From CAZSHX01 sp964606895 (GTDB lineage: Bacteria; Bacteroidota; Ignavibacteria; Kapaibacteriales; UBA2268), in assembly GCA_964606895.1 (NCBI GenBank), contig CAZSHX010000068.1:1-27141 (forward strand): DNA of 27,141 bases, written 5' to 3'. The translations under genes and the position numbers were made by a program. Under the pieces are notes generated by a model. That model was not told the DNA's origin and did no database searches. It saw only the letters and a list, made by a program, of their open reading frames with translations. Of the stretch, positions 8,743 through 16,615 are shown piece by piece; within the stretch, counting starts at the first letter, position 1; each line of letters begins with the position of its first letter.

Positions 8743-9630
8743 TTAAAAAAGATTAAAGTTCAAAGGTGCAGGTGCATCCCCCGAATAGTCGTAAAATCCT
8801 TTTCCGGATTTTCTGCCTAAGTAGCCTGCAGAAACTAACTTTTTAAGTAGTGGAGCGGGTCTGAATCGTGGGTCGCCAATATCGCCATGGAGAACATTCA
8901 TAATTGCTAATGTAACGTCCAAACCGATTAAATCGGCTAAGGCAAGAGGTCCCATGGGATGTGCAAAACCTAATTTTGCTACATTATCTATTCCATCAAC
9001 CGTTCCAACGTTTTCCATTAAAGCAAATATTGCTTCATTAATCAGCGGCATAAGAATTCTGTTTGCAATAAAACCGGGAAAATCGTTAGCCAGTACGGGA
9101 GTTTTGCCCAATTTCAAACTTAAATCGTTAATCAGATTGAAAGTTTCATTGCTTGTTGCCAATCCGCGGATAATTTCGACTAACTGCATCATCGGCACAG
9201 GATTCATAAAGTGCATGCCGATAACTTTGTCAGCTCTTTTGGTTTGAGCGGCAATATCAGTTATGGAAATCGTGGAAGTATTGGAAGCAAGAATGGCAGA
9301 GGGTTTTGCAATTTCGTCAAGAGCTTTGAAAATCTTAAATTTTAGTTCTTTATTTTCTGAAACAGCTTCAATAATAAGGTCGGCATCACTACCGGCTGAC
9401 ATATCGGAAGTACCGTGAATATTTGCAAGTGTGGATTTCATAGCCTCTTCGGATATCTTACCTTTAGAAAGCTGGCGGGAAAGATTTTTTTCAATTGTTG
9501 AAAGACCTTTGTTTAAAGCATTTTCAGAGGTATCGCACAAAACAACATTATAACCAAGTGAACCGAAAACGTGTGCAATCCCATTTCCCATTGTTCCTGC
9601 ACCGAGTACCATTACTTTTGAAAATTCCAT
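8743..9630 (-). CDS. hbd: 3-hydroxybutyryl-CoA / 3-hydroxyacyl-CoA dehydrogenase
   Basis: The 295-residue length and NAD-binding start GAGTMGNGIAHVFGSLGY (residues ~9-26) fit short-type 3-hydroxybutyryl-CoA dehydrogenases that interconvert acetoacetyl-CoA and 3-hydroxybutyryl-CoA. Also present are SNTSTISITDIA, GMHFMNPVPMMQLVEII with the catalytic His, NDFPGFIANRIL with the conserved Asn, and GPLALADLIGLDV. I chose ATG 9630 because AAAGGG lies just upstream and the Rossmann fold begins 8 residues later; the frame continues 9 codons further with no homology. It could serve beta-oxidation, butyrate-type or polyhydroxybutyrate metabolism. The TPR gene follows, and an acyl-CoA-type reductase gene is divergent. 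Confidence 0.92.
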   Translation of the reverse strand: MEFSKVMVLGAGTMGNGIAHVFGSLGYNVVLCDTSENALNKGLSTIEKNLSRQLSKGKISEEAMKSTLANIHGTSDMSAGSDADLIIEAVSENKELKFKIFKALDEIAKPSAILASNTSTISITDIAAQTKRADKVIGMHFMNPVPMMQLVEIIRGLATSNETFNLINDLSLKLGKTPVLANDFPGFIANRILMPLINEAIFALMENVGTVDGIDNVAKLGFAHPMGPLALADLIGLDVTLAIMNVLHGDIGDPRFRPAPLLKKLVSAGYLGRKSGKGFYDYSGDAPAPLNFNLF

Positions 9631-9747
9631 AAGAACCCTTTCTAATTTTTTTTGCAAATGAATGAAATAATTAATAATTTAAGCATAATAAAAGTTTAGC
9701 AAATAGTAAAACATATTTTAATCAGGCTTAAAAATGGAAAGAAGTTT

Positions 9748-10743
9748 ATGAAAGACAAATATTTTAGAACATTTTTGGTTGAAGAAACAGGAAATAATTC
9801 ATTTAACCAAAGTGTTGCTCAGAAGCAAATATCTGATTTGTCCGACGGAGAAATACTGATTCGGGTTCATTATTCAGCACTTAATTTCAAAGATGCTCTT
9901 TCAGCAACGGGGCACAAAGGAATTTCCCGCAGATATCCGCATACTCCCGGTGTGGATACTTCCGGTATCGTCGAACAATCCGAATCAGAAAAATTCAAAA
10001 TTGGCGACCGTGTGCTTGTTACAGGATATGATTTGGGAATGAATACTTCCGGCGGTTTTTCGGAATATATACGAGTTCCTTCAGCATGGGTTGTACCTTT
10101 GCCCGATGAAATTTCTTTCAGGGAAAGTATGATTTTCGGAACATCAGGCTTTACTGCCGCTTTGAGCATTGATGCGATTCTGAATCATGGAATTACTCCC
10201 GATATGGGGAAAGTGCTCGTAACAGGTGCAACAGGCGGAGTCGGATGCCTTGCAACAGCAATGCTGGCAAAGCTTGGATTCCGGGTTACAGCATCAACCG
10301 GAAAGCCTGAAAAATCAGAATTCCTGAAAATGCTTGGAGCAAAAGAAATTGTTTCACGCGAAGATGTCAACGACCAAAGTCAGAAACCACTTCTCCAAAA
10401 ACGTTGGATTGCCGCTGTTGATAATGTCGGTGGGAATACACTTTCAACAATTATCAGGTCAACTTTCGAACATGGAATTGTTACAAGTATCGGACTTGTT
10501 GAATCCATCAATTTGAATCTGACTGTTTATCCTTTTATTCTGCGAGGAGTTACTCTATCCGGAATTGATTCTGCAGAAACTGAAATGAACAAGAGATTGC
10601 GAATATGGAATAGAATCTGGAATGAATTCAGGCTCGACAGCACAGATTTTTTTGTTAAAGAAACAGATTTATATAGCTTATCCAAAGAAATTGATTTAAT
10701 TTTGCAAGGCAAACAATCAGGAAAAGTAATAGTAAAAATTTAG
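9748..10743 (+). CDS. YhdH/YhfP-family quinone oxidoreductase (AcuI-like acrylyl-CoA reductase)
   Basis: The 331-residue protein is a zinc-independent medium-chain dehydrogenase/reductase. It has an N-terminal GroES-like domain (HYSALNFKDALSATG, TPGVDTSGIV), the nucleotide-binding motif VLVTGATGGVGCLATAMLAKLG near residues 154-175, AAVDNVGGNTL, and the ending QGKQSGKVIVKI. Characterised YhdH/AcuI members reduce acrylyl-CoA to propionyl-CoA with NADPH, which detoxifies acrylyl-CoA. The family assignment is firm; the substrate is inferred. It is divergent from the hbd-like gene, with a short shared promoter region (9631-9747), and the DUF885 gene begins 2 bp after its stop, so those two form an operon. 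Confidence 0.9.
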   Translation: MKDKYFRTFLVEETGNNSFNQSVAQKQISDLSDGEILIRVHYSALNFKDALSATGHKGISRRYPHTPGVDTSGIVEQSESEKFKIGDRVLVTGYDLGMNTSGGFSEYIRVPSAWVVPLPDEISFRESMIFGTSGFTAALSIDAILNHGITPDMGKVLVTGATGGVGCLATAMLAKLGFRVTASTGKPEKSEFLKMLGAKEIVSREDVNDQSQKPLLQKRWIAAVDNVGGNTLSTIIRSTFEHGIVTSIGLVESINLNLTVYPFILRGVTLSGIDSAETEMNKRLRIWNRIWNEFRLDSTDFFVKETDLYSLSKEIDLILQGKQSGKVIVKI

Positions 10744-10745
10744 TA

Positions 10746-12053
10746 ATGTTTATGAAGAAAATAGTTGTTTTGATTTTTATCGCATTTATTGTTTTATCTT
10801 GCGAAAAGCAAAGTCCTTACAAAAATTTAAAAGATTTGAATCAGATTGCCGAGCAATATGTCAAACTTGCATTAATCACCGGAAAGTATGATACCGATTA
10901 TGTTGATGCATATTTCGGTCCTCAAAAAATCAAAGATATCGCTAACAAAGAAAAAATGACAGTTGCTCAGATTAAATCTGCGGCAGTTGATTTGATTTCT
11001 TCAGTCAATGATATTGATATTTCCAAATTCGATGATTTGACAAAAAAAAGAAAAATCTACCTTGCAAGATTGCTTCAGGCATTGAAAACAAAGTTGGAAA
11101 TGCTTGAAGGAAAAACATTTTCTTTCGACCGCGAATCGGTTGCTCTCTACGATGCAGTCTCACCCATTTACAACATCAAGGTCTATCAGGAAGTCTTGAA
11201 TCAGCTTGAAACAATGATTCCCGGGAGGGGCAATCTTTCCAAAAGGTTTGAAGATTACAGAAAAAGATTCATAATTCCCAAGAATAAGGTTGATACTGTT
11301 TTCAAAACTGCAATTGCTGAATGCAGAAAAAGAACTAAAAAACATTTTACTCTGCCGCCCGCCGAAGAGTTCAGGGCAGAATACGTTAAAGGCAAACCAT
11401 GGGGAGCCTATAACTGGTTCAAGGGAAACAGCTTCAGTTTGATTGAAGTTAATGTTGAACTTCCGGTATATATTGACAGAATTATTGGTTTAGCCTGTCA
11501 TGAGGGCTACCCGGGACACCATGTTTTTCATACCACAATCGAAAATGAGCTTTATAAAAAGCACGGATGGGTAGAATTTTCGATTTATCCTTTGTTCTCC
11601 CCAGTTTCACTTCTTTCGGAAGGTCTGGCTAATTACGGTATCGAATTGACTTTTCCGCAAAATGAAAAAAACGAATTCGAAAGAAAATTTCTTTATCCGC
11701 TTGCCGGACTGAATCCCGCAGATGCAGAAAACTACAATAGGATTTTGCTTATGATGCAGAAGCTCACATTTGCCGGCAATGAAGCGGCTCGAAGATACCT
11801 TGACGGAAATATGAACAAAGAGCATACAATTGACTGGCTGATGACTTACGGACTTCAAACTCAGGAAAGAGCCGAAAGATATCTGAAGTTCATCGAAAAG
11901 TACAGAGCTTATGTTATAACGTACAATGTTGGCGAAGAACTTGTTAAGTCTTACATCAAAAAACAGACAAACGGCAACAGCAATATTTCTGCAAAGTGGG
12001 ACTTATACAAAAAAATCATTTCAGGTATTACACTGCCTGCAGAATTGAAGTGA
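10746..12053 (+). CDS. DUF885-family lipoprotein, putative zinc metallopeptidase
   Basis: The 435-residue product opens with a lipoprotein signal (hydrophobic core, then IVLSCEKQ with the lipidated C19). The hallmark of DUF885 is CHEGYPGHH, with H252, E253 and H258 as expected metal and catalytic residues. A downstream SEGLANYG supplies a further acidic ligand. The C-terminal helical part, including RRYLDGNM and YNVGEELVKSYI, is typical. Enzymatic function is not proven for most members. It starts 2 bp after the YhdH-like gene, so it is translationally linked. A second in-frame ATG at 10752 is equally possible. It likely sits at the membrane facing the periplasm. Confidence 0.88.
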   Translation: MFMKKIVVLIFIAFIVLSCEKQSPYKNLKDLNQIAEQYVKLALITGKYDTDYVDAYFGPQKIKDIANKEKMTVAQIKSAAVDLISSVNDIDISKFDDLTKKRKIYLARLLQALKTKLEMLEGKTFSFDRESVALYDAVSPIYNIKVYQEVLNQLETMIPGRGNLSKRFEDYRKRFIIPKNKVDTVFKTAIAECRKRTKKHFTLPPAEEFRAEYVKGKPWGAYNWFKGNSFSLIEVNVELPVYIDRIIGLACHEGYPGHHVFHTTIENELYKKHGWVEFSIYPLFSPVSLLSEGLANYGIELTFPQNEKNEFERKFLYPLAGLNPADAENYNRILLMMQKLTFAGNEAARRYLDGNMNKEHTIDWLMTYGLQTQERAERYLKFIEKYRAYVITYNVGEELVKSYIKKQTNGNSNISAKWDLYKKIISGITLPAELK

Positions 12054-12071
12054 ATTGTTTTTCTCCGAATT

Positions 12072-12199
12072 TTGCATTGCATCATTTATTTTTTTCTATT
12101 AAAGATGTAATACAAAATTCATCTAACCAATTGATATTATTTCAAATAACGAGTTTTGAGGCGTTGCATCATTAGACTCAAAAAGATGCAAAGATGCAA
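12072..12199 (+). repeat. Double-hairpin element, copy A
   Basis: The left end is TTGCATTGCATC and the right end GATGCAAAGATGCAA, so the termini are inverted repeats. The centre holds CTAACCAATTGATATT followed by ATTTCAAATAACGAG. It is about 128 bp long, starts ~19 bp after the DUF885 stop and has no coding potential. Confidence 0.8.
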
Positions 12200-12485
12200 A
12201 TTTTGATGAATATTCGGCAAATATTTCTGAACTGTGATTTTTGTGATTAAGATGATTAAGGTTCTTAAAACCATATTTTACCCAAATCTTTGACCTTAGT
12301 AGCCCGATAATACCTAGGACTCACACCTCTTACCTTATTAAATCCAACAAAATAAGGTTATAAGGTTTAGGGCAGGCAATAGGTTACTGATTGTTATACT
12401 AAGGTTTGCTCTCCGAACAGTACGGAATTTCAATTTGTTTTACCAAAATAGTTGCATTTCCACAATTTTTCAATACTTTTCGGAA

Positions 12486-12608
12486 TTGCATCTTTTATTT
12501 TTTTTCTTGAAAATTTGCGATGTAAATTTTTCTAACTAATTGATTTTATTTCAAATAACTAAATTCAAACCGTTGCATCTTTGAATGCAAAAAGATGCAA
12601 TGATGCAA
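12486..12608 (+). repeat. Double-hairpin element, copy B
   Basis: This is the same architecture as copy A: TTGCATCTTTTATT on the left, CTAACTAATTGATTTTATT then TCAAATAACT in the centre, and TTGCATCTTTGAATGC with AAAAGATGCAATGATGCAA on the right. It is about 123 bp. Arms differ between copies while the inverted-repeat pattern is kept. Confidence 0.8.
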
Positions 12609-12841
12609 TTTTTGGTTGTTTTCGCAATCAACGATTCTTCCTTTTCCCGTAGGGAATAAATTATGATAACACATCGAACCCCCAAAGATTTCTTTACCCC
12701 ATTCGGGTTTATATTATAAAATGACGGCATATATTTGTTCTACTATATAATCTCCACGAGATAAAAATCCGTCGGGTTATTTCGCAGTTACCAATGTTTA
12801 TTCGCTACTCGAAATCGGAATATTCTGCATCTTTCCCCAAA

Positions 12842-12964
12842 TTGCATCTTTTTATTTTTTTCAAAAAAAATACAATGCAATTTCCGACTAACCTATTGAT
12901 ATTGTTTCAAATAACGAATTATTTTCAATTGCATCTTTGTGCTGAAAAAGATGCAAAGATGCAA
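12842..12964 (+). repeat. Double-hairpin element, copy C
   Basis: The left hairpin is TTGCATC...ATGCAA, the spacer is CTAACCTATTGATATTG then TTTCAAATAACGA, and the right hairpin is TTGCATCTTTGTGCTG with AAAAAGATGCAA, plus an extra AGATGCAA. It is about 123 bp and embedded in the left long direct repeat. Confidence 0.8.
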
Positions 12965-12994
12965 TTTCTGATGTAAATCATGCAATTCTTATCG

Positions 12995-13016
12995 CCCTCT
13001 CCAAGAATGGAGAGGG
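12995..13016. repeat. GC-rich palindromic hairpin in left long repeat
   Basis: CCCTCTCC at 12995-13002 and GGAGAGGG at 13009-13016 form a perfect 8-bp stem around AAGAAT, followed by TCGGGGTGAGG. The same kind of sequence reappears inside the coding region of the next gene at 13197-13213. Confidence 0.8.
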
Positions 13017-13109
13017 TCGGGGTGAGGTTGACTAACTTTCAAAGAACAAGTTCAAAAGTAATAAACGAATATATTGATTATTTATTGCTACGAAATAAGA
13101 GTAAAAATA

Positions 13110-14402
13110 TCATATCTTAACAAACTTCCCGACTTTTTCCCCCACTCTCACAAAATACATTCCCGAAGGCAATCCGGAAACGTCAATTCTTAAGCTCTCT
13201 CCTTCGGGGAGAGTTTGGGTGGGGTTTTTCACGATTTCACCGAAGATATTGAAGATGCGAATGTCTGTGTTGGTGGAGGCATGCCTCGACCCTACAAAGA
13301 TTTCGATGAAATCTTCAGCAGGATTTGGTGAAATATCAAATAATTCAGGGGAATCGTCATTCACACCCAATTGCATTGCAATCAGTCCTTCTTCGGGGGC
13401 ATCCTTGTAATTAAATGTGAGATTTGGGCATTCCAAAATCGTAGCCCATTCATGAGGCTTTTTTAAGCTGGAACCGGGAGCTTGAACAAATACGAAACCA
13501 CGGCCATTTGCATTTACACTTGCACCGGGTTTTAAATATATTTTTTCATAACCGCCCGGGTTTAAGTTGACAGTTCCTCCGCTTTCAACAAAAATCAGTT
13601 CCTCTCCGCCGCCATCTTTATTCAAAGTGCCATTGGAACAAACCCAGATTGTATCGTATGAACCATGATAAGTAACTTCTTTGTTGATTACTACTGCATT
13701 TTTGGGAATAGAAGTATTACAACTAAACACACACACAACATTTAAAAAGTCAAGTTCATCTACGGGAAAGAAGTATGACCTTGAACATCCAAAACTGGTA
13801 ACTGCTTTTAATTCTATTCTTTTACAACCGGGTGAATAATATATTACAGGCGGAGGATTATAGCCTTGAAAAGTCCGAGGTAATGCCCCTTCACCAAAAT
13901 CCCAATAATAATCCGCCGAATCAGTAGAAGTATTAGTGAATGTTATCTGCTTTTCTACTAAAATCATAGTGGAATTGTAAATATTTGCAGAGTCTGACCG
14001 GAACCCGGGATTTGGAAGGGGTTCTATAGCAAGATTTGTTCCGTTGTCCGAACCGACGAAATATGGGTTACTGCTGATTAACCTTATCCTGTATCTGTTG
14101 TCCTTAACAGGACTTATGGGCATTTTGCATATAATAGAATCAGTAACTACTCCTAAAGAATCCGAAACTTTGATATTGCCAATATTCATAAATGAAGAAA
14201 ATGAGCCGTCAATATCCGAAAGTTGTGCAATAAAAGCATTTTCATTGTCGAAACTTCCGGTCGCAGTAAATGCTACGGTAAAAATTTCGCCTTCGCAAAA
14301 CTGATTCTTACTGATTGAATTGATAGTAATACTTTGAGAAAATGCCTGACTTTGAAAAAGTACTGCAAATAATATAATCACAAAATAGTATAGAGCATTC
14401 AT
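13110..14402 (-). CDS. Secreted PKD-type surface protein with T9SS C-terminal sorting domain
   Basis: The 430-residue protein has a signal peptide (residues 1-23, ending AFSQ). An Ig-like part runs to ~130. A PKD-like domain follows (ITFTNTSTDSADYYWDFGEG), then a repetitive beta-rich stretch (GGTVNLNPGGYEKIYLKPG) at about 240-320. The Por-type sorting domain begins near 350 (DISPNPAEDFIEIFVG...SGMYFVRVGEKVGKFVKI). It should be exported and surface-anchored by T9SS; a role in adhesion or matrix is only inference. Two small palindromes are embedded in the tail-coding part and add NPTQTLPEGES and HASTN-like residues between conserved strands. AGGGA precedes the ATG at 14402. It lies between the two long direct repeats. 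Confidence 0.85.
   Translation of the reverse strand: MNALYYFVIILFAVLFQSQAFSQSITINSISKNQFCEGEIFTVAFTATGSFDNENAFIAQLSDIDGSFSSFMNIGNIKVSDSLGVVTDSIICKMPISPVKDNRYRIRLISSNPYFVGSDNGTNLAIEPLPNPGFRSDSANIYNSTMILVEKQITFTNTSTDSADYYWDFGEGALPRTFQGYNPPPVIYYSPGCKRIELKAVTSFGCSRSYFFPVDELDFLNVVCVFSCNTSIPKNAVVINKEVTYHGSYDTIWVCSNGTLNKDGGGEELIFVESGGTVNLNPGGYEKIYLKPGASVNANGRGFVFVQAPGSSLKKPHEWATILECPNLTFNYKDAPEEGLIAMQLGVNDDSPELFDISPNPAEDFIEIFVGSRHASTNTDIRIFNIFGEIVKNPTQTLPEGESLRIDVSGLPSGMYFVRVGEKVGKFVKI
13197..13213. repeat. Palindrome inside T9SS-tail coding sequence
   Basis: CTCTCC at 13197-13202 pairs with GGAGAG at 13208-13213, followed by TTTGGGTGGGG. It resembles the intergenic hairpin at 12995-13016. It encodes the TLPEGES part of an unusual loop in the sorting domain. 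Confidence 0.7.
13276..13287. repeat. Perfect 12-bp palindrome inside T9SS-tail coding sequence
   Basis: GAGGCATGCCTC is self-complementary and sits in a GC-rich patch (TGGTGGAGGCATGCCTCGAC) within an AT-rich gene. It encodes the RHAST part of the protein between the two conserved sorting-domain strands. Confidence 0.65.
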
Positions 14403-14551
14403 TATGACTCCCTGAAAAAAGTTTAAAAATCCAAAATTATTTTTGAAAAAACATTATTCTTTTTAGTAATAACACTTTTTATCCTTAAAAGTTACAACTG
14501 AAATTCAAATTAGTCAAAAAAGAATGTACTTTTTTTGATATTAAGAATAAT

Positions 14552-15805
14552 TTGGATGATAAATCTTGTTCTGTTGAATTATTCAGATTTCGTTTGCATA
14601 ATAAAGTACTAACAGATTCTGTTTTATATTGTACAATTATTGTTAAAAAATCATCGAAACATCCTGAACTCGTTATCTTTGAAAATGGTAATGAACTCGA
14701 AAGTCAATACATAGAAAAATATAGGAATCAGATTAATAAGCAGAGAAAGGCAATTTATGATGTTGATGCAGTTACCGAGATGATGAAAAGTTTGTATATG
14801 CAATTCTGGTATCCGATACAAGAAAAATTAGAAGGCATAAAAACTGTCTATCTTTCTTTGGATGGGGTATATAATCAATTGAATTTGAATACTTTAATCA
14901 ATCCAAAATCCAACAATTATCTTCTCGACGAAATGGATTTACGGATTGTAACAGGTTCCGGAGATTTGTTAGCTCACAAATCAGAACATGATTCCAAGAA
15001 TTTGGATATTTCAAATACAGCTTTGCTGATTGGTGACCCTGACTTTAATCTGGATTCAGTGAAATACAAGCAAGTAGCAAGTCTTTATTCAAATATAAAT
15101 GAACGTTCATTTTATGACATCAGTTCAGCATTAGACATCGAATTAGTTAGAAGTGGCATAGCACCACTTCCCAGAACAAGAAAAGAGATTGAAACAATAT
15201 CAGACCAAATGGAAAAGAAAGGTTGGAAAGTTGATAAAAAACTTGGTCAACAGGCTGTTGAAGAAGCTGTAAAGTCAGCTGAGAATTTACGTGTTCTCCA
15301 TATTGCAACTCATGGAAAATTTGTGAAAGATTTTGAAATTCAAACTGAACAGTCTCGGGGTTTTGAAACAGAACAATATGTCGAAAATCCGCTTCTACGT
15401 TCATTTCTTTTGTTTGCCGGAGCAGAAAACACACTGACAAACCCCGGAAATATTCCACAGGATAGAGACGATGGTTTGCTTACAGCTTATGAAGCTCAAA
15501 ATCTGAATCTTGATAATACAGAACTTGTAGTGCTTTCAGCCTGCGAAACGGGATTGGGCGAGATAAAAAATGGGGAAGGTGTCTATGGTTTACAAAGAGC
15601 ATTTCAGGTGGCCGGAGCAAAAACCTTGATAATGAGCCTATGGTCAGTCAACGACGAAGCAACTCAGGAGCTCATGACAAGTTTCTACGATAAATGGTTG
15701 TCAGGCATAAGCAAGCGAGAAGCTTTCAGGAAATCCCAATCTGAACTAAAACAAAAATATATTGGTTTTTATTACTGGGGTGCTTTTGTGATGGTTGGAG
15801 AGTAG
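14552..15805 (+). CDS. CHAT-domain protease, N-terminally truncated (TPR part missing)
   Basis: The product is a CHAT (caspase-HetF-associated with TPRs) domain. H254 sits in HIATHGK and C331 in LSACETGLGEIKNGEGVYGL, giving the expected His-Cys dyad, followed by AFQVAGAKTLIMSLWSVND. Family members normally carry a long N-terminal TPR array; none is here. The frame stays open upstream to 14489 without an ATG, and that extension (LVKKECTFFDIKNN) continues the family pattern before VELFRFR. The only listed start is TTG 14552, with no Shine-Dalgarno sequence. I read it as a 5'-truncated gene with an intact peptidase domain; expression is uncertain. It lies inside the bracket formed by the two long direct repeats. 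Confidence 0.8.
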   Translation: MDDKSCSVELFRFRLHNKVLTDSVLYCTIIVKKSSKHPELVIFENGNELESQYIEKYRNQINKQRKAIYDVDAVTEMMKSLYMQFWYPIQEKLEGIKTVYLSLDGVYNQLNLNTLINPKSNNYLLDEMDLRIVTGSGDLLAHKSEHDSKNLDISNTALLIGDPDFNLDSVKYKQVASLYSNINERSFYDISSALDIELVRSGIAPLPRTRKEIETISDQMEKKGWKVDKKLGQQAVEEAVKSAENLRVLHIATHGKFVKDFEIQTEQSRGFETEQYVENPLLRSFLLFAGAENTLTNPGNIPQDRDDGLLTAYEAQNLNLDNTELVVLSACETGLGEIKNGEGVYGLQRAFQVAGAKTLIMSLWSVNDEATQELMTSFYDKWLSGISKREAFRKSQSELKQKYIGFYYWGAFVMVGE

Positions 15806-15958
15806 TGTTAATTGCCCTCATAAATCAAAAACTTTGCGGACTTTGTCCAGTACTTCTATGTTGGTCAATTTGGTCTATTTGTCAAATGATTTTGTATCCC
15901 AATGACGCTGATTGGCATAATATATCTGGGTTGAAACTCATTTTTCAGGCAGAGTGTA

Positions 15959-16296
15959 ATAAAAATCCGTAGGGGTGGTTCGAAGTTACCAATGTTTATT
16001 CGCTATGCGAAACCGGATTTATCATCTTCCAATTTGCATTGCATCCTCAAAAATAATTTGTAAAAAATGCAATTAATTATCGTCTAAGCTATTGATATTA
16101 TTTCAAATAGCGATTTTTTTTCCTTTGCATTTTTGTGCTGAAAAAGATGCAAAGATGCAAATTCTTACTGCACTCTAAAAGAATGGCGAGGGTTGGGGAG
16201 AGGCTGACCAAATTTCAAAGAACATTCTCCCAAGAAATAAACGAAAACAAAAATTATATATTGCTATTGAAATATGGTAAAAAATATTTATCTTTG
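15959..16296 (+). repeat. Long direct repeat, right copy (contains element copy D)
   Basis: This is the counterpart of 12761-13117 in the same orientation, at about 338 bp. Homology runs from AAAAATCCGT through GTTACCAATGTTTATTCGCT, the double-hairpin element, the GGCGAGGGTTGGGGAGAGG patch and AATAAACGAA. The GC-rich hairpin of the left copy is degenerate here. Confidence 0.75.
16034..16160 (+). repeat. Double-hairpin element, copy D
   Basis: The left hairpin is TTGCATTGCATC...ATGCAA, the spacer CTAAGCTATTGATATT then ATTTCAAATAGCGA, and the right part TTGCATTTTTGTGCTG with AAAAAGATGCAAAGATGCAA. It is about 127 bp, the fourth copy in the window. Confidence 0.8.
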
Positions 16297-16399
16297 GTCA
16301 GAAGTTGCCTCCTGACATCCTTTAGAGTCTGTTGATAAAGTAAAAAGTAGTATTTATTTTCTGAATATTAGCGTAATATTGATAATTTATTGTTCTGCT

Positions 16400-16458
16400 A
16401 ACCCCATGCTAAAGAATCGGGTTGGAACTCATTTATCAACCCCACGCTTTAGTGTGGT
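16400..16458. repeat. REP/BIME-like pair of inverted hairpins
   Basis: AACCC/GGGTT (16400-16404 with 16419-16423) forms one small hairpin, and CCACGC/GTGTGG (16442-16447 with 16452-16457) another. The two arms also pair with each other (CCATGCTAAAG with CTTTAGTGTGG, two wobbles). They are separated by GGAACTCATTTATC. It lies between repeat copy D and the kdp promoter. Confidence 0.6.
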
Positions 16459-16539
16459 GTGTATTTAAGAATTATAACATCTTCTTTATAAACAGACTTC
16501 TAATATACCACTTTATACTTTCTTTATACAATCAACCCT

Positions 16540-16583
16540 CTTCTTGATTTCCTACTTATATCTTTAGAGATAATTTTGTATTG
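16540..16583 (+). promoter_or_regulatory. kdpF leader/promoter element (copy 1)
   Basis: This 44-bp block matches the block before kdpB at 20987-21030 with only four differences. Within it TTGATT (16544-16549) and TAATTTTG (16571-16578) have identical spacing in both copies. TAATTTTG fits the TAnnTTTG -7 box of Bacteroidota promoters, although the 24-bp spacer from TTG is slightly long. It may instead or also bind a potassium-responsive regulator. Confidence 0.6.
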
Positions 16584-16615
16584 AATGATTTTGTAAAACA
16601 ATTGAAAGTAATTTT

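Larger units (their letters stand above)
12054..13109. other. Gene-free repeat-rich region
   Basis: No convincing gene lies in this 1.06-kb stretch. It holds three copies of the ~125-bp double-hairpin element (listed separately), an ACCTTATT/AATAAGGT inverted repeat at 12332-12358, and a GC-rich hairpin at 12995-13016. Short open frames here fall inside the repeats and have no protein-like signature. Confidence 0.8.
12761..13117 (+). repeat. Long direct repeat, left copy (contains element copy C)
   Basis: This ~355-bp block matches 15959-16296 in the same orientation. Shared blocks include AAAAATCCGT, GTTACCAATGTTTATTCGCT, the whole ~125-bp element, GTGCTGAAAAAGATGCAAAG, TTTCAAAGAACA and AATAAACGAA. 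Identity is imperfect with small indels. The two copies bracket the T9SS protein gene and the CHAT gene. Confidence 0.75.
15806..16615. other. Gene-free region with repeats and kdp promoter
   Basis: No supported gene lies in this 0.8-kb stretch. It contains the right long direct repeat with element copy D, a partial GGGTTGAAACTCATTT motif at 15928-15945, a REP-like hairpin pair at 16400-16458, and the leader element before kdpF. The 66-codon open frame at 16135-16335 lies mostly in repeat sequence. Confidence 0.75.

Noticed and set aside
12794..12976. 60-aa plus-strand open frame
   Set aside because: It falls in the double-hairpin element copy C and left long repeat; composition reflects the repeat.
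13110..15805. T9SS protein plus CHAT protease as an antiphage defence pair
   Set aside because: The genes are divergent, the CHAT gene looks 5'-truncated, and no gasdermin, Cas or other effector partner is present.
16135..16335. 66-aa plus-strand open frame
   Set aside because: It lies mostly in the right long direct repeat and has no domain or ribosome-binding site; the left repeat does not keep the same frame.
16297..16615. c-di-AMP (ydaO/yuaA) riboswitch before kdp
   Set aside because: Such riboswitches do precede some K+ transporter genes, but I could not find its conserved structured core; only the 44-bp leader and REP-like hairpins are visible.
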